Shown: positions 1 through 13,060, counted from the first letter of the stretch. The stretch: 64,000 bases of DNA from Lunularia cruciata (GCA_948567375.1 OX419759.1:56955493-57019492), one strand, 5' to 3'. The notes: a model not told the origin generated them from the sequence alone. Numbers and translations: made by a program.

Positions 1-300
1 AAACTACCACTTTATCCATCACCCTTCTTGGTCGAACTTGTTGCTTGTTTGCCATGCTCACCACAAATATTGAAGGTCTTGCGGTATCCTACCCAACTTC
101 TTCATCAACCTTTCTGACATGGCATTCACTACTGATCCTCCATCAACCAATGCATCCTTGATGTTGTGACCATTCACTCTCACATCAATCTTGGAGGCAT
201 ATTCACAAGCCTCCCATGGTGATGGCTTGGCATCCACCACCCCCATTGATACTGGAGCTTTTTCCTTCTTCTTCCTCTTGCTCCTTGTAGAACTCAAACC
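1..300 (-). pseudogene. Retropepsin-like protease, N-terminal part (element M)
   Basis: Minus-strand reading of about 80 residues (58-297) opens with a basic SKRKKK stretch and then reaches the active-site region VDGGSVVN, followed by SERLMKKLG. This corresponds to the D-S/T-G region of Ty3/gypsy aspartic proteases, with Gly in the second position. Element A has the same block at about 23990-24090. A stop separates it from gag, and the rest lies beyond the window edge. In the element it would cleave the Gag-Pol polyprotein. It is a decayed copy. Confidence 0.75.
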
Positions 301-1650
301 ACCTCAAAGCTCCTTTCTCAAGGTAGGGTTCAAAGCAATCAATCCGCCCACTGTGATGTTAGCCTTGTGACTACTAACATCCTCCAACACATTGTAGTTC
401 CATTGTTGCTTTGAGATCAAGAAGTCCTCCATCCCCAACTTCTTCCTTGGAGTCTTTGTTGTTGATGGTGTTGAGGTGCGAGTGCTCTTAGTAGATATAG
501 GAGTATCCTTGCTTGGAGTAAATCCTTGAGAAGAGTGAACATCCTTTGCAAAACAATCTCTCTTCTTCTCTTGTGCCAAAAGCTCCAAATTAAGACCCTT
601 GGAGTTTGAGCACTCTCCTTTCTCATACTTGCTCTCAACCACATCTATGGATGCTATCCCCTTACCTTTGTTTGGATTAGGAGTCACTTGGGTTTCACTA
701 CCTCCCTCTTTCCCTCTATTGGCTCCCTCATAACCCCTTCTTCCATGGTAAGTGGAATTTGGGCAATTCCTTTGGATATGGCCTCTTCCTCCACAACCAA
801 TACAATTTCTATCATTGAAATTGTTGGCTGGTTGGCCTCCTCTATATGGATAGTTTTCATAACTCCTAGGCCCTCTCTCTACATTCTGATCCACCTCTCT
901 CTTCTCCTATAGTTGCACCACATTGATCTTGAGATCCGCAAGTTGTTCTATGATGGTTTGAAGTGGATCCTTTGGTGGAGGTGCAAGAACTGGAGCAATT
1001 ACTACTTGTGGTGAAACCATTGCCACCAAAGTATCTGAAGTTCCACAATACTTGTAGCCTTGAGGAGGATGTACAACCTCCTTCACCACTAAATCACTCT
1101 CATCTCCGTCCAAACTCTCCTGCATACAAATTGCAATTTTGATAGCTTCAACCTAGGAAGAAGGTTTCTCATATCTCACCTTGATTTTAATTTTTTGTCT
1201 CAATCCTCCCACAAAATTCTTGGTGAGCATGGCCCCTATGCCAATCATAGTAGTCTCCACATCATCCCCACCCTTGCTCAATACTATGCAAAATCTAGAC
1301 TCTGACTTTTCCACTCTTTCCACATAGACTCTCACTTTCTCTCCATTTCCTTGCTTGAGAAAGGTAACCACACTCATCAATCTCTCATAACTCTCATCTA
1401 GAAGAAATTTCTCAATGAGTGTTGAAGTCAAACTCTCCCAAAACTCTTCTTTTCCATCTCTCCTTTCTCTCTGTTGGTATTCTTACTCATACTATGTAAG
1501 TGTTGCATCCTCAAAGAAATCTGGTAATAATGAGGCCCACTCATTCTTCCTGCTTTCATTGTTTCCTATGCAAGCTCTCTTGAAGTCTCTCACAAAGACC
1601 TCCACATCTTTTCCATCCTTGCCAAACAAAACGAAAAGTTTCCCCATCTT
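301..1650 (-). pseudogene. Gag capsid and nucleocapsid (element M)
   Basis: Read 5' to 3' on the minus strand from about 1640. A retrotransposon-gag core (FVRDFKRACIGNN, then LLPDFFEDATLT at about 1530-1600) is followed by the capsid C-terminal part (1431-1153), a proline-rich linker (1125-907) and one CCHC zinc knuckle (CIGCGGRGHIQRNC, about 770-810). A Lys/Ser/Thr-rich tail follows (about 420-700). Several in-frame stops and at least one frameshift break the frame. Gag forms the particle and binds RNA through the knuckle. Element A has lost about 1 kb of this gene, including the knuckle. Confidence 0.82.
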
Positions 1651-1989
1651 AACCACTCACTATCTTTCTTTTCTCTCAATTTTTCTTTTTCTCTTTTCTT
1701 TTCTCTCACTCTATAACTAATAGAATTTATACATGACTAACACCATTTGATAGTAATCCATTCTAGAGAACACAAAAGGTTTAGATTGCTCCAAGATTTT
1801 TATAGCAACATCAAATCCTAGAATGCATATTAATCAAACCCTCATGGATAGTTTATCCATAAGTTGAAAGATTATCTCCATCACTAATCTTGAGAACTAG
1901 TTGAAGAGGTGGTAATATTTCTATAGCTGTACTAAGACTCTCTCCAAGATCCTTCACCAAAGTCTCCAAAAATGATTTTACTCCACTAC

Positions 1990-2500
1990 ACTCATGTCCT
2001 TTTAGAAGTCCTTTTACTCCTCAAACTTCACACAACTCCTTAGACTTAGATCTTCTCCCTCCCAATCTTGGTGAAGAAGGTCCAACATGCAAACCCAAGT
2101 CAAGTAATTCTCTCCTTTTTGTTAATCTCTTGCTCTCAAAGGTCAATGGACATGAACTTGCCTTATGGCTCTTCTCTCTAAAGCACTTAGACTCACTCTT
2201 TCCTCCAAGTGGTGTAGGTTTTTGGATCCTCTCAATATTCTCTTCAAATTCTATTCTAAACTCTCTTTCTCTCAAATCCAACCTTAAAATCACCTCAAAC
2301 CCTTGGGAAAATTTGCATTGTCTCAATTTCCACTCTTGATGACCTTCCATGTTCCCAAGATGAATCAAAACACTCAAACATGCTTTTTGTTGCTCTCAAA
2401 CTCCTCATGCATTGTAGAACTTTGTAGAATTGACCCTTCTTCACAATGTCACTCAAATCTCTCAATTGGTATGTCCCTTTGAAATTTTGCACACTTAATC
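1990..2500 (-). pseudogene. ORF upstream of gag with degenerate zinc knuckle (element M)
   Basis: Two overlapping minus-strand readings (2492-2295 and 2377-2021) match one reading in element A (25625-24860). The conserved blocks are SLRATKSMFEC, a region SESKC...EKSHKASSCPL, and GLHVGPSSPRLG. In A the knuckle is clearer (CFLCGEKGHK). It lies between the 5' LTR and gag, so the family seems to have an extra ORF before gag. Its function is unknown; an RNA-binding role is only suggested by the Cys/His pattern. Confidence 0.55.
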
Positions 2501-3202
2501 ACAACTCTAGATCATTCTCCCCTGAAAAATTTCAGATCTTTTCATTGAGCCATTTGGTCTAGGCATCTTTCTATTCAGCATATGTATTTTAGATTTGGTC
2601 TGAAAACAACCTCTTTCAATTTAAAAACTCATGATTCTCTATGAAAGAATGATCTCTCTCTAATTTTTATGTCAACAGGTAGGATAAAATACACCGCATT
2701 TTCTTGAAAAACTTCAGAAAAATCCACTAGAAATTGAAGAAATGGTAGACTCTATAGAATTTTCCAGAGAGCATTCAGTTGCGGGAGCAATTTACCCTAT
2801 CAAATTTCAAAAATTCTAACATAGTGTATATAATAGCTCTCACAATAATTTCAAGTGTGCTAATTGTAGGATAACTAAAGCTATCATGTGTTGAAATTTC
2901 AAGTCCAGATCTAAAACATGAGATTTTGCCCAAAATCACCTTAATCACCAAAATCTGCAATCCATCTCACACAATCTCTCCAAATTCTCTCATGTGTACA
3001 AAATATACAAAATCACCTCAAAGACATCATAAATGAACTACAAGGTATACAAATGGGTCCAAGCTCTCTAACATAAGTTCAGCACTCTCTTTCCCTAATG
3101 TTCTCTCCAAGTGAGCTCTCATAGCCTCCTTCTGTCTAATATAGAATTATACGCGGAACATTATCTTGCCTTCTAGAGAAGTCCTCACAACGGAGCTAAA
3201 AA

Positions 3203-3891
3203 TGTGAGCCAGCCTGTCTCTCATTCAGTATGAAACTCTAATGGCTATTATGGTAGTGCACCATGGACTAAGAAGGCAAAGAACCCCTACTCCATCATAC
3301 TCCTCCAAGGCTAACACTCCAAGACTCAAGACATTGCTCACTCAAGAATTCAATGAGAGAGAGATAGTTGTAAATGAAAGGATGATGAATACCTCCTCAC
3401 CCCTTTTTCATATAATTGTGAAATAGTTATGCACTAAAGTTACTATTTACTGTAATACATCAAGTTACTAGGCTAAAAGTCAAATAAAGTCAAAAAATAT
3501 AAAGGAATACCCATCCACATGGGTATATTCCACTAAGCATGTGATCTTATCTTGACCCAACCACTAAATCAAGGATTCCTTCACATGGGCTATCCTTGGA
3601 CTATAGAAGAATCCAAAATAAAAAAGCTTGCGGGCCCAATAGTTCTCAACTCTTTCCTCAAAGCCAAACACCTAGGAATAATACTAAATCAATACACTAA
3701 AATCCAAAATAGTGCTGCTCATCTTTTCTATTTCCTCTAAAGTAAGCTCCTTACTATCTTATTTATAACTAACTTTAGCTAATCATGATTAATGTAGAAC
3801 CAACCTTTATCTCTATATAGATATCTCTCAAGTATTTGTAATACCAAGCTAAATATCACAATAACACACACATGCACAAATGGGTGTTACA
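3203..3891 (-). repeat. 5' LTR of element M (0.69-kb LTR family)
   Basis: It starts TGTGAGCC and ends GGGTGTTACA on the plus strand, so on the coding strand it reads TGTAACACCC...GGCTCACA. It is 689 bp long and aligns along its length with the two LTRs of element A (25972-26662 and 15740-20075 minus its insertion). Just inside it, on the coding strand, is TTTTTAGCTCCGTTG, the place expected for a primer-binding site. Confidence 0.9.
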
Positions 3892-5485
3892 AAACAAAGA
3901 GAAGTGCTCATGTGGTTGTCGCCAGACCAAGTCAAGTTTAAGACAAAGAAGAGAGCTTGGAGGATTAGACATTGAACATACAAAGATAACGTCTTTGGGG
4001 TAGGGCACCGGTGTCGTGTTGTGTTTTGCATAGCCCGTAAAAAAGTGACTTATCATTGTTAATCTGCACATTAGTGGGGTAGGTTGAATGCTAGATCCGA
4101 CAGATGAGATACTGTTGTATGAGCAATCAATGTACATGTATGTGATTGGCCACATGGGTTACAATCTTATCATGTTTGAGGGCTTTGATGAATATAGATG
4201 AGTGCAAGTGGAGAGACAAGGGGGTGTTTTGGTTGAGGAGTCTCGAGGGGGAGGAGGATGTTGGGAGTGAGATTTGTAGCAATGCACAAGTGATAGAACA
4301 TCAAAGAAAGCGTTTGAACATGAGATGTCCCATCCTCCTGATTTGCCACTCCTGAATCCTTTTCTTATTAGGCTTCAGATTTTGCACCATGATGACTTAC
4401 GAGACGGGTTGGTGGCACATTTTGGGACAATATTCGTGGAGTCGGTGATGGGAAACCCGGATCCTATAATCCTTCTGGTGCTTACTTATGAGCATGTCTA
4501 GGACTTGACAATATATGTGCTTCTATAGTTGGGGAATGCCTAAATTTTTGCTCATAAGCTTCAAGGTGGAGTTGGGAGTTCCATTTGTCAAAAAGTATAA
4601 AGACTAAAGGACAAATGTGCAAGAGATTGGGTCCCAAGAGAGAAGTCTAGAGTTTTTTGGCCATTAAAGGAGTTCAAGGAGGTCATTGGGAGAATAAAGA
4701 CGGTTGGAAAAGGAGCTGATAGGCTACAATCTCAAGATAGAAATCACATAATTTGTGCTGATTCTAGTAGGGATATCATTGATTGAATCAAGGGGGTAGT
4801 ATTCATACCTTGGAGCACAAAGTAGACAATTGAGAGAGCTTCTTGAGACATTTTCACTATCTATCAATGAGATTGGAGAGTTGACAAAGTTCTTACAGTG
4901 TTGAGCTTAAGAAATTTTAGTTTTGGATCAATCTCAAATCAGACTTGGTTGATTGAAGTTGAAGCTCTTGAGATGTAAGGTGATGGAGAAGAGCTAGTGA
5001 TCAGGTTTGGAGTTTTGTTCACTCCCCAAGTTGTGGTCCGAGGTACCTTATGAAAAATTTCAGTCTTGTTTTTGGTTAGGGTTTGCACCTTTGGCAAAGG
5101 TTTCATGTGAAGTATTCAAATAGAGAGTTTAGGGTCTTGGATCAACTATACTTGGGTATGCATAGCTCACAAGTTAGCCCAGCTTAGGAATTGATCCATA
5201 TCTAGGGATTGGGGTTGGATTAGGCCATCAAAATTTTCAGAGTGTTAGAAAAAAGCATGAAAAAGTACTGTGGAAAATTTAGTTGGCTCTGGATTCATAG
5301 AGAGTGAGATCTGATGCAACAAGTTTTATTGAAAAGATTGTCGTAAGCTTGGAGGAGCATTTCTTTCTTCAATTGTAATTGAATTTCAATTCTCTCACTT
5401 TTGTGACTGTGATTGAGAGTTCATATTTCTAGAGTGTTTTGTGAGGATCTAGTGTACATCTGATTTGAAAAGCAAAGGAAAGTTG
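3892..5485. other. Unassigned 1.6 kb between elements M and C
   Basis: There is no LTR, pol or gag motif that I recognise. Plus-strand short readings around 4150-4560 (LRDGLVAHFGTIF, then VMGNPDPIILLVL) could be remains of a repeat-encoded protein, but stops are frequent. The last 150 bp before 5486 are T-rich. It may be part of an older element into which M and C inserted. Confidence 0.4.
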
Positions 5486-8400
5486 TGTGGTACCCACATT
5501 TTTGTTTTTTTCTTATTTTTGAAGAAGAAGTGTACAGATGAAGTCATATTGCGCCTATATGGCATCAAAAGGCAAAGAATGGTGTCTTTGGGTTGTAACC
5601 CAAGGTAAAGTGACTTTGTGTCAGTAGAAGAAGTACTCAGATTGGTCCTGTCATCATTCAACCCAAAGTAAGGAAACTTTGGCTGGAGGTGCTCAACCCG
5701 AGGCAAGGACATTGTAACAACTTTCCTTCGGGGTTGGACATTCAAGAAGGTACTGCACATAAAAATGGCTGGCCTATGAGCAGGTAGAGGGGAATTGACT
5801 ATGATAGGAGCATGCAAGAGGTGTGATTTCTTGATAGAACTCAAAGTGAAGAAAGATGGAGCAAGCCCGCCACTATAAGATTCGGGATAGAGACAAAGAG
5901 ATGACAAGTAATATCCCATCGCCATTAAGGAGTTGTCTTGAGGGAGATCATGGCAAAGGGACTATAGTAAGAGATGCGCTGGTGCATTGAGAGGAAGTTA
6001 GGAGAGATAGTCTGGGAGTCAATCGACAGAGTAGTCACCAACCCAAAGTGAAGGAGAGTAAGATGGGAGGTGGAAGGAAGAACTCGGAATTTGTAGTGAG
6101 AAATCATGCAATTTGGAGATTGGATGTGATTGCAAGAATTGAAGTCTTGAGTAGACTTTGGATCACATTTTTGGCATGGAATTAGAACCTAAGTTTTCCA
6201 GGTTTCATGACCAAGATCATCAAGAGTAAATGTCTTGATGGACTTGAGGTAGAGGGCAAGAGAGAAAATCCAGCTCGATGGATAGAGTCAGATTGGAGGT
6301 TAGTTCTCAAAAGAGAGGCAGGTGAAGAGTAGGAAGCCACATTCTTGGGAAGAGGAGAAGTAGCTGAAGAAACCCAAGAAGTGCAAGACGCCTTTTCTTC
6401 CAAATGCACAAAGAATGGTTATAAAGTTGAGAGTCACAAGGACCTTGTGAGGAGAGGCATCATAGGAGAAATGATGGCTATCTTCAAGCCGTAGCAAACC
6501 ACTTATTTGATGAAACATCAAGCGGTGTTCTCCATAAGATGTTTGGAGGAGAACCAATCAATTGGGCAAAGTATTTCCATCAGCGCATGAGACAAATGGT
6601 GTAGAATTTGTAGGACAAGTTGCCTCCACACTACATTGTGCAAATTGCAACACACTTCTATTTGGGATTGAATTTGCTGAACGTGGCGGAAAGACACAAA
6701 ATGGTATTGCACTCCTATCCCAACTTGAGAAGAGATGTTGATGCGGAGGAGCAACAATACATTTTGCAAATCAGAAGCAATGATGAGTACTATGCACAGA
6801 TGGGGTAGAATGTACATTTAGGGGTGAATGCTCTGAAGTCAAAGAAGAGGAGTTGACGAGAAGAGGAAGAAGAAGAAGTAGCAGTGAGAAAACCTCGGAA
6901 GAGCAAGAAAATAAACCCAAGGAAGGACTTGGTGGTGATTGCATGGTCAAGCAAGGAATCAAAAGAGGAGCTGAGTACAAGTCAGAAGACTTGGAGAGGG
7001 AGGAAGAACATGAACTCATGTTGCAAAGTGGTGAATCAAGTAGTGACAATGAAGATGGAGTGGAGATGTAGCCAGTACAAGAGGAGGAAGAAGGAAAGCT
7101 GGAGATGGCAGAAGAAGGAAACCCAAGACAAGAAGACTAAGTTCTAGAGAAGGAGGAGAAGAAGGTGATCATTCAGAGAGGTGTCCGTTCCAGAAGGAAG
7201 GTAACATGTGAGGTATGGCTGAGTAGAAGAAGGGAAGTGGAGAGTGGAATTTTGAGGAGTGAAGAAGAATCCATCCTAATAAGGTGACTAAGGCTGAGAA
7301 GAAGAGTGTCAAGCAAAGAAGTGAAGAAAGAGGAAAGCCCGCAAGCTGAGGAAAATTAGAGCAAAGGAGTAGAGTATCTATGGGAGGTTGTATGCCCATT
7401 GTTAATGAAGTTGGAGGAGAAGAAGAGAGAAATGTAGTTGGAGTGTCCGGAGGTAAAGATTGTGTTGCAAGTGTTGGCAAAGTTAGAAGAAGAGAACTCG
7501 GAGTTGAAGAAGATTAAAACCCAAGGAGAGGAGCACAAGGAAGTACTACAAGTAGATGCATTAGTACAGGACCAAGTAATTGAGAATTAAAGAAGGAAGT
7601 GGGAAGTAAAGAGAGAGTAATAGAGCAGAATGTCATAGCACGAGAAAGATAGATAGCTGAGTATGAAATCTTCAAACAACAGTTTGTTGATTCACAATTA
7701 GAAATCATCCATGTTATGGCAAGAGTAGCAAAGAAGGAGCAAGAGCTTGATAGAGTGATGGAGAGTGTAGAAGAGAACAAGCAGCTCTGGCAAAGAGAGT
7801 TGACAACAAGATATAGAGAGGAAGAAAGATTAAGGGAGTTACTTTATAATCTGGAAGAGAAGATGGTTCAAAAGGAGAAGGATAAGGAGACGGTGAAAGC
7901 CAAATTTGAGGCAGAATTGGCAATGTATAAGGAAGATTGGCAGATCAAGAAAGGGAGAGAAGGATGAGGTTCTAGCTACTAAAGGAGATTGTAGTAAAGC
8001 TGAATGTGATGTTGAGTACAGAAGCCAGTGTGAGGATTGAAGAAATGAGATTGCACAAGTTAAGGTTGTTGGTGTAGGAGGCAAGGAGAAGAAATGCAAA
8101 GGATAAGGATTTGAATGCTTTGTTGATTAGTCTCAAAACTTGTGTAGATAGGAAATATTGGAAGTGGAAGACAATATCACAATTAGATTAGATTTAGTTC
8201 AGTTAGAGATAGATAAAATTTGGAAGGATGTAAGAGCAAAGCCCAAAGAAGATGAGATAGGAGTACATATATCTTTGGAGTTACCATTGGAGATATAAGA
8301 GAAGAGTGGGTTGGAAGATAAAGACTTAGAAAGGTTACCCATGATGGGAATTGTAGATCAAGAAGAAGAAGTGTTAGAATTAGAAGAAAAATTAGAAGTT

Positions 8401-8981
8401 GTGAAACCCGAGGATAGAGTATTTTGTGAGGTTACTTTGGGATTGGGTTTGGAAGCCAAGGAAGAGGTAGACATTGGATCAAAGTAGTAATAGTTTTGAG
8501 ATATGAGAGACAGATAGGAAGAAATGCATTGTCATTTCGGATTTGCAGGTAGGAAAAGTTGTTGTAGAACATTATAGTTGTTAGATAACTACTAAAGAGC
8601 TTCACTATTTAAAGGGAGCATTTGCAGTCATATGTTGTTCAATGCTCATAATTTCTGAGAATAGATAAAGCAAAGTGCTGATTTTAGTGCTTGTTGCTTG
8701 AGCTTAATTTTGAGTATCAACATTGTGTGTGTATTTGTGAGTGTTGGGAGAATTTTGAAGTGCAAATTAGTGTGTTTTTGGATGTTGGATTCCACAGCCT
8801 TGATCTTCATTCTATGTGTTTGATCCTGAGTGAAGTGCAATTGGAGCAATGCCTTGATAGATCTAAGAGGAATTGTAGTGTTGGTAGTATTCTGCATTTG
8901 TGAGTCCAACATAGTGTTGATGTGAAGCAATTCCAATCAAGGAAGTTGTGCCTTCAGTGGAGGGGTGGAACACAATTCTGA
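5486..8981 (+). repeat. 5' LTR of element C, 3'-truncated
   Basis: It begins TGTGGTACCCACATTTTTG, the start shared by all long-LTR copies, and runs through the U3 coding region. A TATTTAAAG box lies at 8606-8614, and the downstream region reaches GGTGGAACACAATTCTGAG at about 8981. There it joins gag sequence directly. The expected LTR tail (about 270-300 bp, ending GTTGTCACA) is missing. CpG is scarce, as expected for an old methylated copy. Confidence 0.85.
6060..8490 (+). pseudogene. U3-encoded ORF-b, heavily decayed (element C)
   Basis: Plus-strand fragments match ORF-b of copies B, D and E. They include RNHAIWRLDVIARIEVLSRL (about 6100-6160), an EVAEETQEV stretch near 6370, an acidic Glu/Ser stretch (6980-7070), KKVIIQRGVRSRRK near 7160, and a coiled coil (MARVAKKEQELDRVMESVEE, 7716 onward). 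Many stops and shifts are present. The region 7150-7300 differs from copies B, D and E but matches fragment I (58816-60527), so C and I form a second LTR subfamily. The function of ORF-b is unknown. Confidence 0.65.
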
Positions 8982-10261
8982 GGAATCAAAGCCAAAATCA
9001 AGAATTAAGAAGATCAAAGCCAAGAAGAATACAAAGATGTGGAGGCAAGAAACCATTGACACCCCCAGCAAAGAGTGTACATAAGGCCAACAACAAGTTG
9101 GATGCTCTTCTAAAAGAGTTTTTGGATTTTAAGATCCAGATGATTGGGGTGAAGGACCAAAGAAAGCCTCCATCATATGGCAAATCCAACATATGGTGCA
9201 CCACGTGTGGTAAGTCTGGCCATGCAAATATGGAATGCAATACTTGTAATGCATTTCCGGTACAGCTGATTGATCGGGTTCCGAGATGGAACCAGGAAGA
9301 GGAAGAGGATGCGGTGTACCAAACCCAAGAGGTACCACCTTTGGCAAGCACATCGTACCAAGGTCCGGGGTATGGACCAGGAGAGTATAACCCCAATGCT
9401 CCCCCATGAAGACCACCGATGAGCAACCAAAATTGACCTCAAAATGTTGCACCCAGAGCATGTTAAAATTGTGGCTCGATGGGACATTGGTCTCCAAACT
9501 GTCCGGAGCTAAGATGGCAAATTGGGTATGTTCTTCTGTGTGGAAATTGTAAAGCATCTGGTCATATGAGCAACCAATGTCCTCATCCACCAAACCCAAA
9601 GCCGCTTGTAAAATATGAACAGACCCTAGCTGAGCATGCTGCGCTCCAAACAAAGGGGGATACTACTATAAATTGTATAACACTTGAGGAGGACAGGCCT
9701 CAAGAAGGGAGCTTGGCATCTAAAGGTCAATGGGCAGACCTTGAAATTTTGAAGGTTGAGACGCACGCCAGCAAGAAGAAGCATGATCCCGAGGAACTGA
9801 GTATGACCTCTTCATCCTCACAAAAGGCAAAGAGACTTTGCTTAAAGTCAATCCTTTCTACCAAAGAGGAAAAGATTCTTGCAAAAGCTAAAGCTAAAGG
9901 TTTGAAGAAAGAACTCAAGGAAGCGGTACTCAAGACTCGGGAGATGATTTTGGAGGAGGAGATGAAGATGAAACTTCCAATTTTTCTGCTAGACATCAGA
10001 TCTGAAGTGAAGGATTTGATCCAAGCCAAGGTGGGCCAACCCAAGGAACCTTGGGTTAAGACTAATTCTACTCCAATCACCATTATGAAGCGCCAAATGA
10101 AGTCAAATTTGAACATGGTGAGACTTGAACTTGAAGACAAAGGCAAAAAAGGTGAATTTGGGAGGAGTACCTCAATATGATATTGTAGCGGATTTGGCAT
10201 CCACAAGTGTGAACATCACATTCAAGCAAGTGTGGGAAGACAATAAGCTATACAAGAAGTA
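8982..10261 (+). pseudogene. Gag nucleocapsid region (element C)
   Basis: One plus-strand frame with a few stops covers the C-terminal half of gag. It has a basic KPRRIQRCGGKK region and three CCHC-type knuckles: CTTCGKSGHANMEC at about 9197, NCGSMGHWSPNC at about 9470, and CGNCKASGHMSNQC at about 9537. An acidic/basic tail ends at an amber stop (10259-10261). The capsid half was deleted at the 8981 junction. Element B has the same three-knuckle layout and the same amber position. Confidence 0.82.
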
Positions 10262-10690
10262 GCTAAATTCCGCCCTCAAGAAAGTAAGAGCAATGTCTAA
10301 AAAAGACCTACCCGCCATTTATCGTATTGAACAAGAGGAATCTGGGATCTCCCAAAGTTGATGCAAAGATCACAAGATGCATGATCACGTTGATACCCAT
10401 TGATTCAGGTTATGGTGTGAATGTCATGACCAAAGATACTGCAAATCGGTTGGGGTATCATACATTTGAGCCAACACTCCGAGTTTTGAAATTTGCACAC
10501 CAAACCATGAGACGGCCATTGTGCATGATGTCAAACATTACCACTATCATTGGAGGATGCCCTTCAAGTTGAATTACATTGTGTTGCAACTTGTGACCAA
10601 AATTGGTTACCCACTATTGGTTGGGAGACCTTGGTTGTATAGTGCCTAAGTTGTGGTGGATTAGCACCAATAGAAGTTGCGGTTTAGGGA
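10262..10690 (+). pseudogene. Retropepsin (element C)
   Basis: After the gag amber stop the reading continues SALKKVRAM, KKDLPAIY. It then shifts frame into a protease with active site IDSGYGVNVM (about 10399-10430), the D-S-G triad of aspartic proteases, and TTIIGGCP near the flap/C-terminal half. The remaining part (LVGRPWLYSA equivalent, about 10615-10650) is in yet another frame. It would be a polyprotein protease, now inactive because of frameshifts. Confidence 0.75.
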
Positions 10691-11567
10691 CATTTTCTCC
10701 AAAGACCAGAAGCTGGTGACCGTGAGTTGGACAAAGGTTCCCACCTTGGGGAAAACAACTTTGTCAAAAGACAAGGATGAATCCAAAGACTCATTGTCTT
10801 CATCTTCCAAAGACTCCAAAGACCAAGTCCAAGTCAATTACTTGGAATGTTACGAGGTGGAAGTCAACGACAAAGGCTCATATGACCTTGCCTTGGGTGA
10901 ACATGACTTGGAGGAAGGAAGTTTGATGGCAGCTCAATTTGGATTGAGCCGAGTGAGTCATGTTGAAGGAGTCATCAACCCTGACTGTCAAGATGTTGTC
11001 TTGACTAAATGAAAAAATTTGAAAAATTTGAAGACAGTCACTTTGGAAGAGTTGGCAAGATACATTGCACTATTTATAGAATTCCAGGATGTATTTGCTT
11101 GGTCTATTGATCAAATGCCAAGGATTCCACAAGAATTTGGAGAACACCAAATTGATCTAGTTGAAGGTGCAATTTTGGTTTGGCAGAGACAATACCGCTT
11201 GAACCCAAAGTACTCACTCTTGGTCAAAGATGAAATTGATAAGTACCTAGGAGCCAAAATAATCTTTCTTGTCTTAAGTAGTGAGTGGGTCTCACCCATT
11301 GTCATTGTCCCAAAGAAGAAAATTGGGAAGATTTGAGTGTGCCAAGATTTCCGCAAACTGAATGCAGTCACAAGGAAGGATCATCATCCCTTGCCTTTTA
11401 CCAATACAAGTATGGCTCAAGTAGCTGGTCATCCTTGCTATAGCTTTCAAGATGGATTTTCAGGATACAATCAAGTATCCATCCAAGAAGAGGACAAGGA
11501 TAAAACTACATTCACTATCAATTGGGGCACTTTTGCTTATAATCAAATGCCCTTTGGGTTGTGTAAT
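10677..11567 (+). pseudogene. Reverse transcriptase, N-terminal part (element C)
   Basis: A single plus-strand frame carries an acidic connector (KDESKDSLSSSSKDSKD), then VFAWSIDQMP, EWVSPIVIVPKKK, CQDFRKLNAVT, DGFSGYNQVSI and QMPFGLCN, the fingers and palm blocks of Ty3/gypsy RT. In-frame TGAs sit at 11010 and 11334; the second is at the same place as in element B. The gene breaks at 11567, where solo LTR D inserted, and resumes at 28796. Confidence 0.88.
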
Positions 11568-12345
11568 TGTGACAACCCGGCAAATATCACTTTTGTAGTT
11601 ATTGGGTAAATAAAGTTTACTCCCGTAGAGATACAATTCAGAATTGGTCAAATACAAAGTCAACCAGTAACATGTATTTCTTCTTGATTTCTTCTTTAAT
11701 CTCTTAGGTAGCAACTACACCCAAAAGAGAGTAACAAGCTCACAATCTTGACAATTTGTCACGAATTCAAACACTCATAATCATAACATAGCAAATTCTG
11801 TCCAAACAAATCTTGGTTGTGATGATTCAGATTCTCCCAAAGACGGCACTTCACTACAAAACAACTTTACCTCAGAATTGTGTTCCACCCTGCCACTGAA
11901 GGCACAACTTCCTTGATCAAAATTGCTTCACATCAACTTAGCGCTGCACTCACAAATACCAAATACTACCAACACTACAATTCCTCTCAGATCTATCAAG
12001 GCATTACTCCGATTGCACTTCACCCAGGATCAAACACACAGAATGAAGATCAAGGTTGCGAAATGCAACATCCAACAAACACATTGACTTGCACTTCAAA
12101 ATTCTCCACACACTCACAAACACACACAAAGTTGATACTCAGAATTAAGCTCAAGCGACAAGCACCAAAAGCACAACACTTTGCTTTATCTATCTTCAGA
12201 AATATGAATATTGAACAACAATTTACTACAAATGCAACTCTTAAATAGTGAAGCAAACAATAGTCCTAACATCTATACCGTTCTACAAATTTCCTAACCT
12301 ACAAATTCAAACTGATAATGCACTTCTTCAAATCTCAGTTTGTTT

Positions 12346-13060
12346 CTACTCCAATCCGATGTCAATTTCCTCATCAGCTTTCAAACCCAGTGATCTTCCT
12401 ATCACTTCTCCTTCTTTGGGTATATCTACCACTACCAAGTCCTTCACTATTTCTACTACTTCTACACTAGGAACTACAATTGAGATTATGGGTAACTCTT
12501 CTATCTCCTTATCTCCAAACCCACTCTTCTCTAAAGTGTCAAATGACAAATCCAAAGACACCTGAATTCCTACTTTTGCAACATCGGACTTCCTCTCCTG
12601 TGTCACACTACTTCAAATTCTCTCTAACTCTGAATTCACTAAATCTAATCTGAGACTGACATTGTCTCCTACTTCTAACATCTTCCTATCTACTCACTCC
12701 CTTAATCGGATCAATACAGTGTTCATATCTACATCTCTGGCCTCCTGCTTCCAAGTTTCATGCACAAGCAATTTTAACTCGTGTAGACGTGCTTCTTCCA
12801 ATCTCCCTTCAGCCTCTGTGCTCAACATTGCTTGCAATTTCCCCACAACTTCTCCTACTGATTCCAACTCATACCCTTGAGATCTCTTTGCCTTCAACTC
12901 TTCTTGCTACATCTTCAATTTGTCTTCGTACTCAGCAGCGAGCATCTTCTTCTCCTTTGCATACTGAGAACTCTGTAACTATGCACTTTGTACCAACTCA
13001 CTCAATCTTTCTTCTTTGTGATGTCTGACCGCCAACTCTCTCTGCCATGCTTGATCCTTC
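12346..13060 (-). pseudogene. ORF-b C-terminal coiled coil (solo LTR D)
   Basis: Minus-strand readings 12897-12694 and 12606-12346 give ESVGEVVGKLQAMLSTEAE, ARLHELKLLVHETWKQ, a VLIRLRE block and the acidic tail. All match the end of ORF-b in copies B and E. The N-terminal continuation is at 15629-15739 and 26663-28438, on the other side of two insertions. Heptad-like Leu/Ile spacing suggests a coiled coil. Confidence 0.7.

Larger units (their letters stand above)
1..3891 (-). mobile_element. Ty3/gypsy retrotransposon copy M, 5' half
   Basis: On the minus strand this runs LTR (3203-3891), leader, zinc-knuckle ORF, gag and protease, and is cut by the window start. It aligns along its length with element A (15740-26662), which has the same LTR and gene order. 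Unlike A, M keeps the gag CCHC region, so the two copies complement each other for reading the family. All frames carry stops. The right flank after 3891 is not recognised, so no TSD can be tested. Confidence 0.9.
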
